Source: Acetatifactor aquisgranensis (GTDB lineage Bacteria > Bacillota > Clostridia > Lachnospirales > Lachnospiraceae). Taken from it: DNA of 64,000 nucleotides. Shown here piece by piece: positions 7,579 through 16,632 of the stretch. Where the stretch lies: the NCBI RefSeq assembly GCF_943193215.1, contig NZ_CALPDH010000007.1, positions 123,030 to 187,029 on the forward strand, read 5' to 3'. A program made the translations under genes and the position numbers. Positions within the stretch are counted from its first letter, which is position 1, and each line of letters starts with the position of its first letter. Below the pieces are notes generated by a model. It did not search any database. It was not told the DNA's origin and saw only the letters and a list, made by a program, of their open reading frames with translations.

Positions 7579-10500
7579 CTACCTTCTCTCTACGGAATCA
7601 ATAATCTCCTGCACATATCGGTAGCCGCTGCTGCCAGGCTTGAACTCTCCTCTGGCCTGCACCTGCTTTGCCACAGTGTATACACTTCTGTATACCGGCG
7701 GGCCATATATGACCAGATCCTCTCCCTCGCATTCCAGCACCATATATGCCCTAAAAGAGATATCTTTCGCATACATGTTAGGCGCCAGATTTATCAACAC
7801 TGAGGTAAAACGGTTCCGTCCCGCCACGGTCTCAAAAATCTTGTCGTACACTTTGCCGTTTTCCGTCCAATAGGCTCTTCCGCCTCCTACCTTTGTGCCG
7901 TCTTTCACAAAAGGATATTTCTTCCTGTTTTCATTGGTGATAAATAAAGTTCCGTATTCTTTCAGCCTGCAGCCGTCCACATTTCCCGCGACCAGCTGCT
8001 GCTTTAAGCCTGTACCGATGCCTGATTTAAAGCGGATTCCCGCCGGGCTCTGTATCCGGATGGAAAAACCGTGATAGCTCAGAAGATTCTCCAGTCCCGG
8101 CATGGGAACGGCCTTACAGACCTCTCCCTCCCAGGACAATCTCCATACATACATGCCCACCGGAATGTTCTTCGCATCATAGGAATACATGACCGCCGTC
8201 CTGCCGGAAGTATCCGGCAGCTTCAGCTGATAATTGTTTCCGCTTTTGACAGCCGTATATTCTACGCCGTCTATATAAATATCATTTCCCGTATATCCTG
8301 CCGGCGGAGTCAGGGTCAGCAGGCGCGCCTCCTGCGTCGGAGGAGGCGTTACGCTTCCTCCTGCTATCGCCTTTTTGCGCACCACCAGATTGGTCGTATT
8401 CTGTGCCCGAGTGGCAATATAAAGGTTCGAGCCATAACTGCAGACTCCCAGATAATCCAGCCCTGTCCCCAGATTGTCAGCAATCATCCGGAAAGAAGCG
8501 CCTGTGCCCTGGAGCAGCTTTGTCTTCCTGGCGTCTGTATCATAATAAGCCAGACAGACCTGATTTCCCACCATTGCCATGGATGCGGCATTGAATTTCT
8601 TCATGTCCGGAATCGTATAATTCGTCCAGCTGTTCCCATCGAACACTGCCATGGCACCGCTTTCCTTGCCGAATTCCCCGCCCCCGGCAAAAGCGTAGAT
8701 ATTTTTCCCATACTTCACAATCTGATGGATATTGGTATGCCGGTTCGGCAATGTATCCTCCGTGCTCCATTTGCCATTGCTGTACTTCTGTACTTTCGTA
8801 ACGCCGTCGCGGCTGTCCGCATACACCATGTAGAAGCTGCCGTTTGACATCAGCATGGCCGGGCGGCTGAAATCGCTTGCCGTCAGGCTATTGTCCACCA
8901 GACTGTTGCTCTCCAGATTATATATCTTCCATCTTCCGCCGTGCTCATAAGCAGCATAAATATCACTGCCATCCACCACGAACTGCATATATTTCGGATA
9001 GGCGACATTGTGCCGGGCAACCTGTTTCCATGAACCGTTCTCCAGTTTGCAGTAGACAGGCTGAAACGCCTGATCCAGATAGGCAAGATATACCTCCCCC
9101 CCGCAAACGGCCATGCTGACCGGATATGCCGTGGCTGCCGGGCTTACCTTTGCTCCCACCTGCTGCCACGCTTTCCCGTCCCAGCGCTTTACGCTTACCT
9201 GTTCATAACTGTAGCTGCCGGAAATGCTTTCCGTAAACGCCGCGTAGAGAGTCCCTGTGGAGGGATCCGTACAGACAAAAGGGTCTCCCGTGCACTGACC
9301 GCCCACGGTATCTCCCATGTTCTCCCACGACATGGCGCTCTTGTAGTCCGCAAAAGTCACCGTAAAAGTCAGCTGTTTCTGATCCGAAGAGAGCTTCACG
9401 TCACTGATTTGAATCCCGCTGTTGCTCCCGTCAGAGTAGTACAGCGTGTCCTTTGTAAAATCTGCGCTCAAATCCGTGCTGCCGTAGGAGGTCTCACCTG
9501 CCGTCACATCCAGAGCCGCTTTATGCACACGATTGATATTTGCGTCCTTATCAGCGGCCAGCTCCGGATCCGTCACCCCCGGCCGGTACACATAGATGTA
9601 ATTTTTTCCCGCCCGGTTGTCCAGACCGTCAACCTTGGTATCCACCCGGTACATCAAAAGGCCGCTGGAGGGAATCCGATGCTCGAACCGGTTTAAATCC
9701 GCATTCTTCCTCCGATATTCCAGGCAGATGAACTCCGAATCGGAAAGCGGGGTGCGGAGCGCAAAGACCTTATTCCCTCCCGGTTCTGAAACCGCCGTCA
9801 GGGTATAAGTGCCGTTCTGGGTAATGTTCCCCATGGAAATCCATCCCTGCCTGGCCCGCAGATAGGATAAAGGATACTGCAGAAAAGGACCGGTGCTCGC
9901 CATGATATCCCACGCGCCCACAGGCTCTCCCACGCCGTTCTTCCGATAAAGGTCCGGCAGTCCCAGCGTGTGCAGGAATTCATGGGCAATCGCGCCCTGC
10001 TCTGCCGCCACATACAGGGACGCGTCATTGGATACCAGCATCGATGAAGGGATTACGTTGTAGTGCGATACCCTCAGGCCGGAGCCATTTATCTTGGCTG
10101 TTCCCGCATAGGTAGTGTGAAAAGCAGTCTTTTCGCCGTTTATGGTATCTCCCTGCAAAATAATCGTCAGATTGTCAATATATCCGCTGTTTCGATTGTC
10201 CAGCTTATTATTTCGGGCGTCCAGAATGATTTCGTTCTTATTGATGGCATCGACAACCGACTCTACCAGGCCGGAACCGCCGCCGTCGCTGTCTGAGGGC
10301 AATGTATATACCTTTACGCCTTTTTTGTCCGGGTTCTCCTGCGGAAAATAGTTCGTTACCCTGACATTGTTTTCCGTAACCACGGAAATATAGTTGGCAA
10401 AGGAATTGTTGAATCCCGTCCCGGTCCCCTCGTCATACATCCGCTTTATCCGCTGCCAGTTGGAATAAGTGATGCTGCCGGAAGAATATTGGGCATTAAA

Positions 10501-10680
10501 GATATCTCTGTTATCGCTTTTCAGCCTTACGAATATGACCACATTGGCCATCTGTGTGCCGGATGCCTCTGCCCTCTCATGGGGCAGAAACGGCAGCGGA
10601 AGAGATATCATGAGCGCCACAGCCAGCAGCATGACCAGAAAATTAGTCCACCGGCCATGCTTTTTCGAAAATCCGTTCAT
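7579..10680 (-). CDS. Secreted M6-family metalloprotease
   Basis: Extracellular zinc protease of 1033 aa. A signal peptide spans about residues 1-39. The catalytic domain contains HEFLHTLGLPDLY (233-245), the HExxHxxGxxD zinc site of the M6/immune inhibitor A group, and the downstream Met-turn WDIMAS. Residues about 450-780 look like a beta-propeller made of repeated blades such as SFYMVYADSRDG and DIYAAYEHGG. The last 200 residues form a further beta-rich module ending near the C-terminus; I see no LPxTG motif. The ATG follows GGAGGTAGAAA. It begins three bases after the stop of the upstream lipoprotein gene, so the two are translationally coupled. The target substrate is unknown; host proteins are a guess from the family. 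Confidence 0.9.
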   Translation of the reverse strand: MNGFSKKHGRWTNFLVMLLAVALMISLPLPFLPHERAEASGTQMANVVIFVRLKSDNRDIFNAQYSSGSITYSNWQRIKRMYDEGTGTGFNNSFANYISVVTENNVRVTNYFPQENPDKKGVKVYTLPSDSDGGGSGLVESVVDAINKNEIILDARNNKLDNRNSGYIDNLTIILQGDTINGEKTAFHTTYAGTAKINGSGLRVSHYNVIPSSMLVSNDASLYVAAEQGAIAHEFLHTLGLPDLYRKNGVGEPVGAWDIMASTGPFLQYPLSYLRARQGWISMGNITQNGTYTLTAVSEPGGNKVFALRTPLSDSEFICLEYRRKNADLNRFEHRIPSSGLLMYRVDTKVDGLDNRAGKNYIYVYRPGVTDPELAADKDANINRVHKAALDVTAGETSYGSTDLSADFTKDTLYYSDGSNSGIQISDVKLSSDQKQLTFTVTFADYKSAMSWENMGDTVGGQCTGDPFVCTDPSTGTLYAAFTESISGSYSYEQVSVKRWDGKAWQQVGAKVSPAATAYPVSMAVCGGEVYLAYLDQAFQPVYCKLENGSWKQVARHNVAYPKYMQFVVDGSDIYAAYEHGGRWKIYNLESNSLVDNSLTASDFSRPAMLMSNGSFYMVYADSRDGVTKVQKYSNGKWSTEDTLPNRHTNIHQIVKYGKNIYAFAGGGEFGKESGAMAVFDGNSWTNYTIPDMKKFNAASMAMVGNQVCLAYYDTDARKTKLLQGTGASFRMIADNLGTGLDYLGVCSYGSNLYIATRAQNTTNLVVRKKAIAGGSVTPPPTQEARLLTLTPPAGYTGNDIYIDGVEYTAVKSGNNYQLKLPDTSGRTAVMYSYDAKNIPVGMYVWRLSWEGEVCKAVPMPGLENLLSYHGFSIRIQSPAGIRFKSGIGTGLKQQLVAGNVDGCRLKEYGTLFITNENRKKYPFVKDGTKVGGGRAYWTENGKVYDKIFETVAGRNRFTSVLINLAPNMYAKDISFRAYMVLECEGEDLVIYGPPVYRSVYTVAKQVQARGEFKPGSSGYRYVQEIIDSVERR

Positions 10681-10683
10681 TTT

Positions 10684-11691
10684 CTACCTCCATTCCGCAT
10701 ATTCCGGAAAGCCCAGATAAGCCGCGTCCAGACGGAACGTCTCCGGCTCCGCCTCTTCCTGATACAGATAGGATTTTCCGTCGGCGGTATATGCATAAAC
10801 CACGCCGTGCGCATCCGCCGCTTTCTGATACTGCTCCTCCATGGAAGTGCCGTCGGCATTCAGTTTCCCTGTATATGTAGCGCCCTGGTACTCAACAGTA
10901 ATCTGGTCCACACAAATGCCATCCTGCAAAGTACCGCTGAAGGAGCGCAGGATATTCCCCTCCCCATCTGTGTATGTCACTGTCGCCGCGCCGCTGTATG
11001 CACCGTCTTTCAGCACGGCCTCTCCCAGCACAGCGCCGGTTTCATCTCCCTGATAAAAGCAGAAACGACCGTCCGCGCCATGCCACGTAATCTCCGTGCG
11101 GGGGCCGTCCGCCGCGATCTGCAGCACGTCATCTCCCTGACAGTAACGAGTCCTGGTCTCGATGCCGAGCATCCCGCCCTGAAGAATCCGCCGCCACTCT
11201 TCCTGACCTGTCAGTTTCTGCAATCCCGTCATGTCATGGGAACCAAGCGCTGTCATCGTCTGTTCCGCCAGCGCCGCCATCCCTTCGTTCTCGCCGTTTT
11301 CCTGCACCACGATAGCGCTCACCCGATCCGCGTACTCTCTGGAAGGGTACAGCCGCAGCACCTTAGACAGGATATCGCGCTGCAGCATCTTTTCATCCAG
11401 ATCCGCATATAACTGTGCCAGGGCCACATAATCCGCCTCCTCGAAGGCATCCATGCCGAGCAGCTGCTCATAGTATCCTCTCTTTAAATCCAGCGCCTCT
11501 TTTCCGCTGTCCAGCTGAGCGATGGCCTGACGCAGCTCCTCTGCTGTCTCGGGCGGAGCCGGCGTCGGTTCCGGCGTCTCAGCGGGCGCTGTGCTCTCCT
11601 GTTCCTGCGCGTTCTGCACCTGGCCGCATGATACCAGAATCAGGATGAGAATCAAAAAAATACAGATTCGTGCGGGGACATTTCTTTTCAT
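10684..11691 (-). CDS. Lipoprotein of unknown function, coupled to the M6 protease
   Basis: Protein of 335 aa with a lipoprotein signal (hydrophobic FLILILILVSC, lipidated Cys near residue 22). A Pro/Glu/Thr linker is followed by about 100 residues of helical repeats (YYEQLLGMDAFEEADYVALA) that look TPR-like. The C-terminal half is made of short beta repeats such as GAYSGAATVTYTDGEG and GATYTGKLNADG, resembling MORN-type hairpins. The start is ATG 11691 after AAGGAGAATGATTTG. It immediately precedes the protease gene and probably acts on the outer face of the membrane with it, for example in folding or tethering; that role is inference. No named family is recognised. Confidence 0.75.
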   Translation of the reverse strand: MKRNVPARICIFLILILILVSCGQVQNAQEQESTAPAETPEPTPAPPETAEELRQAIAQLDSGKEALDLKRGYYEQLLGMDAFEEADYVALAQLYADLDEKMLQRDILSKVLRLYPSREYADRVSAIVVQENGENEGMAALAEQTMTALGSHDMTGLQKLTGQEEWRRILQGGMLGIETRTRYCQGDDVLQIAADGPRTEITWHGADGRFCFYQGDETGAVLGEAVLKDGAYSGAATVTYTDGEGNILRSFSGTLQDGICVDQITVEYQGATYTGKLNADGTSMEEQYQKAADAHGVVYAYTADGKSYLYQEEAEPETFRLDAAYLGFPEYAEWR

Positions 11692-11824
11692 CAAATCATT
11701 CTCCTTTAATTTATCAGTGTTCCCTCAGGCAATCTATATATCGACACTTTTCCGATTCCCCTTAATGTATTTTCCGCTGCCGCAGCAGGCTTGCCGCCTG
11801 TTTTCCCGGCAATCGCGCTAACCG

Positions 11825-12301
11825 CTAGAACAGCACGCCCAGCGCGCCGAACAGCCCGGCGCTGGCCAGTCCCATGATGATGCCCGCCAGAACCACGCCG
11901 ATGAGCACCGCGGCCACGCTGGACTTAAAATCCATATCCAGCAGACTGGCCGCCAGCGTTCCCGTCCATGCCCCTGTCCCGGGCAGCGGAATCCCCACGA
12001 AGAGCAAAAGCGCGACAAACAGCCCCTTGCCTGCCTTTTCTTTCAGCTTTTCGCCGCCTTTATGTCCTTTTTCCAGACAAAAAGTAAAGAATTTACCGAT
12101 AACCGGCTTATCCGCACCCCATTCCAGCACTTTTCTCGCGAAGAGGAAAATGACAGGAACCGGAAGCATGTTTCCCAGGATACAGACAATGTAGCTGGGA
12201 AGCACCGGCAGATCCATGCCCAAAGCGATGGGCACTGCCGCCCTCAGTTCAATCAGCGGAACCATGGAAATAAAAAACACAATCAAATATTTCTTCAGCA
12301 T
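11825..12301 (-). CDS. COG2426-type small membrane protein (putative small multidrug export family)
   Basis: Integral membrane protein of 158 aa with about four helices. It has the N-terminal MVPLIELRAAVPIALG and the central GIPLPGTGAWTGTLAA, both characteristic of the COG2426 (Sm_multidrug_ex) family. The family name reflects a prediction, not shown transport. I chose ATG 12301, preceded by GGAG with seven bases of spacing, over an ATG at 12313 that lacks a ribosome site. It follows hisC by about 96 bp on the same strand. Confidence 0.82.
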   Translation of the reverse strand: MLKKYLIVFFISMVPLIELRAAVPIALGMDLPVLPSYIVCILGNMLPVPVIFLFARKVLEWGADKPVIGKFFTFCLEKGHKGGEKLKEKAGKGLFVALLLFVGIPLPGTGAWTGTLAASLLDMDFKSSVAAVLIGVVLAGIIMGLASAGLFGALGVLF

Positions 12302-12397
12302 GACAATCTCCATTCTTTTTTTCTGTTATACCATCTTGTTTCTATCGTTATAAGCCCTGCCTCTTCCCGCCCATCCCCATCAGGCGCATCACAGGCC

Positions 12398-13459
12398 TTA
12401 CCAATAGCGCTTCACATAGTCCTTCAAAAAGGAAAGCAGCCGGTCCATCTGCTCGTCCGTCCCAATGGTAATGCGCAGGAACTCGGAAATACGCGGCTTG
12501 TTCCAATAGCGCACATAAATATCCGCCTCCCGCAGCGCCTGAAAAATCTGCCGCGCGGGAATGACCTCATGGGATGCGAAGATGAAATTGGCTTTCGAGT
12601 CCGGAAACGAGAATCCAAGTTCTCTCAGCTCTCCTTTGACCCGCTCCCTTGTAGCCACGATTTTCGCAGTGGCGGCCCTGAAATAGGCATCGTCCCTCAC
12701 CGCCTCAGCCCCCAGTATCTGGGAGGGCAGGTTCATGGTATACGAATTGAAAGAGAACTTCACATCATTCAGATACCCGATCAGCTTCTCACTGCCTATG
12801 CAGAAACCGATGCGCAGTCCCGCCATTGCACGGGATTTCGAAAATGTCTGCACTATAAGCAGATTGTCATAGCGTTCCACCAGAGGCAGGGCGCTTTTCC
12901 CGCCGAAATCCACATAGGCCTCGTCCACGATGACCACCACGTCCCGGTTGGCCCGGAGAATCTCCTCCACTGTATCCAGGCTCTCCAGAAGACCCGTGGG
13001 CGCGTTGGGATTGGGGAAAACCACGCCGCCGTTCGGCTGCCTGTAATCCTCCGGGCGGATATGCCAGTCCTCGTCCAGCGGGCAGGTTCGGCAGGGAATC
13101 CTGTGGAGATCCGCCCACACATCGTAAAAGGAATAGGTCACGTCCGGGAACAGGATGGGCTTTGAACCGTTGAAAAAGGTCATGAACGCCATGGACAGCA
13201 CATCATCCGAGCCCACGCCCACAAATACCTGTTCCGGCTTTACATGATAGTACTTTGCCAGAGCGTCCACCAGCACTGCAGCATCCGGATCCGGATACAG
13301 GCGGAAAGCGCCGCAGTCCATCTTTGCCGCCAGCCTCTCTACCCCCGGCGCGGGGGGATAAGGGCACTCATTGGTATTCAGTTTGATCATGCCCGGTTTA
13401 TTGGGCTGCTCTCCTGCCACGTAGGGCACGACTTTCCTTACATTTTCTTCCCAGCTCAC
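12398..13459 (-). CDS. hisC: Histidinol-phosphate aminotransferase-like enzyme
   Basis: PLP-dependent fold type I aminotransferase of about 353 aa. It converts imidazole acetol phosphate and glutamate to histidinol phosphate, or acts on a related substrate. Family features are VRKVVPYVAGEQP at the N-terminus, LNTNECPYPPAP, NPNAPTGLL, VVIVDEAYVDF and the PLP lysine in QTFSKSRAMAGLRIGF. I chose GTG 13459 with AAGGAAG upstream; another in-frame GTG at 13489 would overlap the preceding glycosyltransferase gene by four bases. There are no other his genes in the window, so a role in aromatic amino acid transamination is possible. Confidence 0.88.
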   Translation of the reverse strand: MSWEENVRKVVPYVAGEQPNKPGMIKLNTNECPYPPAPGVERLAAKMDCGAFRLYPDPDAAVLVDALAKYYHVKPEQVFVGVGSDDVLSMAFMTFFNGSKPILFPDVTYSFYDVWADLHRIPCRTCPLDEDWHIRPEDYRQPNGGVVFPNPNAPTGLLESLDTVEEILRANRDVVVIVDEAYVDFGGKSALPLVERYDNLLIVQTFSKSRAMAGLRIGFCIGSEKLIGYLNDVKFSFNSYTMNLPSQILGAEAVRDDAYFRAATAKIVATRERVKGELRELGFSFPDSKANFIFASHEVIPARQIFQALREADIYVRYWNKPRISEFLRITIGTDEQMDRLLSFLKDYVKRYW

Positions 13460-13485
13460 TATATCTTCCTTCTTTCTGTGTTTCC

Positions 13486-14499
13486 TCACAATTCTCTCTT
13501 ACGCAGCTCCTCCCGGTAGGCATCCGCCTGTTCCGGGCATTCCAAGGCCTCATAGCACCGAATCAGCCCCTCCAGGCTCTCCCTGCCGCCGGACTTCAGG
13601 GCCAGAATAGGCTGGGTCTCATAGACTGCGTTGTAGTACCAGATAGCCGCCTCCTCCCAGTCCTGCATTTCCTCATAAAAATGCCCCAGCTCGCAGCAGA
13701 TTTCCGAACAGCCCTCCTCCGCAATCACCTTGGATGTATATTTGAAGAAATTCACCGTGTCCTTCGCCAGCCTGGCAGCTTTCGCCACCACGCAGCAGGA
13801 CTGGGCCATCTCCTCGCCGTCCCGCCCGTTGTCCGCTGCAGCCTCCATAAATGTTCCCGCCGCCTCCAGGAAATCCTCCTGGTCCCCGGTCAACATCAGC
13901 TCCCTGGCGTAAAGGCCCAGGAGCCGCTTCGGCAGCCGGTAGCCGGCCTCCCAATGCCTGTGGAAATTGGCCAGATCCCGCTTGGCGTGGCATTCCTCCG
14001 GCAGATGGATGATGACGATATCGCTGTCGTATATCACGGGCTCCAGCCGCACCGTCTCGTGGATGGGCGCCTCCCAGACGAAATCCCGTTTTCTTTTGAA
14101 CAGTTTAGGGCGGTATTCTTCATCGTAATTGTACACCGTATTGAACTGCAGCTGATTGGCGTACTTCATCTGCACGATTTCGACCTCCGGCAGCAGCGTC
14201 TCCTTCAACAGCCGGAATCTGTCCCGGTTCTCCGGGGACAGCACCTCATCCGCGTCCGCAGAATATATATATTCCTGAGTCGCCCTGGAAAAGACATCAT
14301 TTCTGGCGGCGCTGAAATCATCTGTCCACGGAAAGTCATAGACATGCTCCGTATAGCGCCTGGCTATCTCTTTGGTGGCGTCCGTGGAGCCCGTGTCGGC
14401 TATGACGATTTCGTCCACCAGATCCGCCACGCTGTCCAGGCAGCGCTTCAATATCTTCTCTTCATTCTTCACAATCATACATAGGGATATCGTGACCAT
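13486..14499 (-). CDS. Family 2 glycosyltransferase with C-terminal helical repeats
   Basis: Protein of 337 aa. The N-terminal GT-A domain has ISLCMIVKNEEKIL, ADTGSTDAT (about 35-42) and the metal-binding acidic cluster SADADEVL (about 80-87), in the pattern of SunS-like and other small GT2 enzymes. Residues about 220-330 are helical and TPR-like (LGHFYEEMQDWEEAAIWYYNA). Sugar donor and acceptor cannot be assigned. The start ATG follows GGGGGAGCAAT. It precedes hisC on the same strand with almost no gap. The nearest gene on the other side is the small peptide, transcribed divergently. Confidence 0.86.
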   Translation of the reverse strand: MVTISLCMIVKNEEKILKRCLDSVADLVDEIVIADTGSTDATKEIARRYTEHVYDFPWTDDFSAARNDVFSRATQEYIYSADADEVLSPENRDRFRLLKETLLPEVEIVQMKYANQLQFNTVYNYDEEYRPKLFKRKRDFVWEAPIHETVRLEPVIYDSDIVIIHLPEECHAKRDLANFHRHWEAGYRLPKRLLGLYARELMLTGDQEDFLEAAGTFMEAAADNGRDGEEMAQSCCVVAKAARLAKDTVNFFKYTSKVIAEEGCSEICCELGHFYEEMQDWEEAAIWYYNAVYETQPILALKSGGRESLEGLIRCYEALECPEQADAYREELRKREL

Positions 14500-14634
14500 A
14501 TTGCTCCCCCGCTTCCTTCCGCCTTTTCAACAAGCGTCACATAGATAATACCAAAAAGAAAGCAAGGGCACAACCATTATTCTCCAAACAAATCAAATAT
14601 TCTCCGGGACAGCCGAAAAAATATGATGTGGCCA

Positions 14635-14663
14635 TTGAGATTTTCGGAAGAATATGATACAAT
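14635..14663 (+). promoter_or_regulatory. Promoter of the 37-aa peptide gene
   Basis: TTGAGA (14635-14640), 17-bp spacer, TACAAT (14658-14663). About 60 bases of leader follow, including a weak GGCC-AAAG-GGCC hairpin with a short T-run that might act as an attenuator. Confidence 0.6.
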
Positions 14664-14730
14664 GATTCCGTCTTGAGCACAAAATGGCCAAAGGGCCTTG
14701 CTTTTTGCAATCATACAGGAGGATTATATT

Positions 14731-14844
14731 ATGTTCATTGTATTAGGCGGCGGTTTGCTGATTATCATCATCGCAGTGGTCATATCCGTAGTTTCCAGCG
14801 TCGTTTCCGCTGTGGCTGCAGATGCGGATGAAAGCGCGGATTGA
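14731..14844 (+). CDS. Orphan 37-aa single-helix membrane peptide
   Basis: Short reading frame with all signals of a real gene: AGGAGGATTATATT directly before ATG, a promoter 70 bases upstream and a strong terminator 28 bases after the stop. The peptide begins MFIVLGGGLLIIIIAVVIS, continues with a Val/Ser-rich stretch, and ends in the acidic DADESAD. It would form one membrane helix with the acidic end exposed. Candidates are a small membrane-protein regulator, a type I toxin-like peptide or a stress peptide; nothing in the sequence decides between them. No antitoxin-like antisense transcript is evident. Confidence 0.62.
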   Translation: MFIVLGGGLLIIIIAVVISVVSSVVSAVAADADESAD

Positions 14845-14871
14845 TTTTGCGTTCCATTGTTCCGCACCATA

Positions 14872-14942
14872 GAAAAAGGCCGGTCAGTCCGGAAAACCTT
14901 CCATCCGTCAGGAAAGTTTTCCGAACTGGCCGGCCTTTTTCG
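14872..14942. terminator. Large bidirectional terminator hairpin
   Basis: AAAAAGGCCGGTCAGTCCGG pairs with CCGAACTGGCCGGCCTTTTT, with further pairing of GGAAAAC to GTTTTCC inside. It follows the peptide gene on the plus strand and the decayed ParB-like gene on the minus strand. Confidence 0.85.
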
Positions 14943-14987
14943 TGCCATTGCATGTTCCATGGGCAAAATATTCCATATCCCGGTTTT

Positions 14988-15594
14988 CTATGACTTCGCA
15001 AGAAAATCATCGCAGAACCGATACCATTTTTCCTTATACTCCTCATGGCTAACCGGCAGCAGGGCGCCCGGCCTGCGGACATTCCGCTTCCTGGCCTCCT
15101 CCACGAAGCCGCAGACCCAATCGTCCGGCGTCTCCGCTACGGCGCGGGCGCTCTCCCAGCCCTGCGGCACCGCATAATACGGCCCGGTGTGCCGTCCAGG
15201 GAAATATATTGCCCCTGCCGGGACAGCACCTGGATGATGATGTCATCGGCCTTATGGATGAAGCTGCCAATAGCAGCAATCTTGTCCCGGTCCACATAGA
15301 ACCGGGAAGGCTGAATCTGGTCCAGCCGAATTGTCAGAAGCTGTGCCGCCGGGAATTCTTTTCTACGTTTCCATCTACTTCCAGAAAGCGCGTGATATGC
15401 GGTTTAAAAAGAGAATTGTATCAATCAGCCCCGATAGGCGCCTCGTCCTTTCCCCGAATCACCGCCTCGCAATCGGACAGGACTTCCACCTCATACGGCA
15501 TTTCATCCACCAGGAAACAGCCGTGCCGGTTCAGCACCCTTTAAGAAAAGTTGTAATCCTCATAGGTATCGATTCTTGTGATTTCCATTTTCAT
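14988..15594 (-). pseudogene. Decayed ParB-like gene
   Basis: Reading the minus strand across frames recovers one continuous protein of about 200 residues interrupted by in-frame stops and frameshifts. Its pieces in order are MKMEITRIDTYEDYNFS, stop, RVLNRHGCFLVDEMPYEVEV, stop, YNSLFKPHITRFLEVDGN, frameshift, FPAAQLLTIRLDQIQPSRFY, then YISLDG with a frameshift around 15180, and YYAVPQGWESARAV to VSHEEYKEKWYRFCDDF. The order LTIRLDQIQPS, then DGHTR-like, then KWYRFCDDF fits a ParB-like family I know from Lachnospiraceae. Several lesions make loss of function near certain unless they are assembly errors. The GH130 gene begins just upstream. Confidence 0.75.
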
Positions 15595-15609
15595 TCTCTC
15601 CTTATCCGC

Positions 15610-16611
15610 TTACTCAGCCTTGCACAACCGAATCAAATCCTCCACCTGGGCAGTTGCCAGACATTCCACCGTGTCAGAGGCTCCGTAATAGATTTTCACC
15701 GTCCCGTCCTCCTCCAGAATAAGGCCGCCTGGGAAAATGACATTGGTTCGAAAACCTCCCTCCACTTCATACCCTGTCTCCGGCGCTATAAGCGGTTCTT
15801 TATACATTCCGATTATTTTAGAGGGATTCTCCAAATCAAGCAGCATGATTCCCGCGCAGTAACGCTTCTGCCAGCGCGCTTCCCATCCGTTCTTCCCTCT
15901 TGTCCGGTCAATGTCCACTGCATGGAACAGGGTCAGCCACCCTGCATCTGTCTTTATCGGCGGCGCACCAGGCCCAATCTTATCATTGGCATACGGAACA
16001 TCCTCCACTCCCATGAGAAGCCTTGATTCCCCCCAGTATTTCAGGTCAGGCGATGCCGACATCCAGATATCAAACCGGTCGGTTCCTCCTCTGGAATATA
16101 CCGGAAAAGGCCGCTCCAGCCGCATATATTTCCCACCGATTCTTTCAGGAAACAATACCATGTTCCGGTTATCCGGCACCGTCAGGGACAGCACTTCCAC
16201 TGTCTGAAAATCGTCCGTCACCGCAATGCCCCCGCGCAGTCCATGTCTCGTGTCCACCGCAAAACACAGATAGCATCTGTCTTCGATTACGGTCAGACGA
16301 GGATCATATACCCGCGTGACATCCGGATCACCCATATCCTCCACTGTCAAAAATGGTTTGTCCTGCACCTCCCATTGGATACCGTCTCGGGAGAAAGCAA
16401 TACCTATCACACATTTCCCAAATGCGCCAACTCCATTAAACTGATAGTCATTGCGAAATACCATCACGTATCTTCCGCGATATTTCGCCACCCCAGCATT
16501 GAAGATACATTCCGCCTCGTAGGGAATGTCTTTTTTGCTCAGTACTGGCTCCCCGCCTTTATAGCGGGTAATTACCTTACTGGATTTCAATTCCGGTAAC
16601 ATCTTGGCCAT
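15610..16611 (-). CDS. GH130-family glycoside phosphorylase or hydrolase
   Basis: Protein of 333 aa with the five-bladed propeller pattern of GH130, a family that phosphorolyses or hydrolyses beta-mannosides. Recognisable are FNAGVAKYRGRYVMVFRND, the catalytic-region VYDPRLTVIEDRCYLCFAVD, KIGPGAPPIKTDAGWLTLFH and the C-terminal FPGGLILEEDGTVKIYYGA. Phosphorylase and hydrolase subfamilies differ in phosphate-binding residues that I cannot align by eye. The start follows AGGAGGAGAAGCAT. It is the last gene of the minus-strand glycan operon, 22 bp after the DUF1861 gene, and would act on oligosaccharides in the cytoplasm. Confidence 0.88.
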   Translation of the reverse strand: MAKMLPELKSSKVITRYKGGEPVLSKKDIPYEAECIFNAGVAKYRGRYVMVFRNDYQFNGVGAFGKCVIGIAFSRDGIQWEVQDKPFLTVEDMGDPDVTRVYDPRLTVIEDRCYLCFAVDTRHGLRGGIAVTDDFQTVEVLSLTVPDNRNMVLFPERIGGKYMRLERPFPVYSRGGTDRFDIWMSASPDLKYWGESRLLMGVEDVPYANDKIGPGAPPIKTDAGWLTLFHAVDIDRTRGKNGWEARWQKRYCAGIMLLDLENPSKIIGMYKEPLIAPETGYEVEGGFRTNVIFPGGLILEEDGTVKIYYGASDTVECLATAQVEDLIRLCKAE

Positions 16612-16632
16612 ATGCTTCTCCTCCTGGAATAC

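Noticed and set aside
12398..13459. A histidine biosynthesis operon around hisC
   Set aside because: No other his genes flank it; neighbours are a glycosyltransferase and a COG2426 protein.
14664..14730. Riboswitch or attenuator in the leader of the 37-aa peptide gene
   Set aside because: Only a 4-bp GGCC hairpin with a short T-run is present; too weak to claim.
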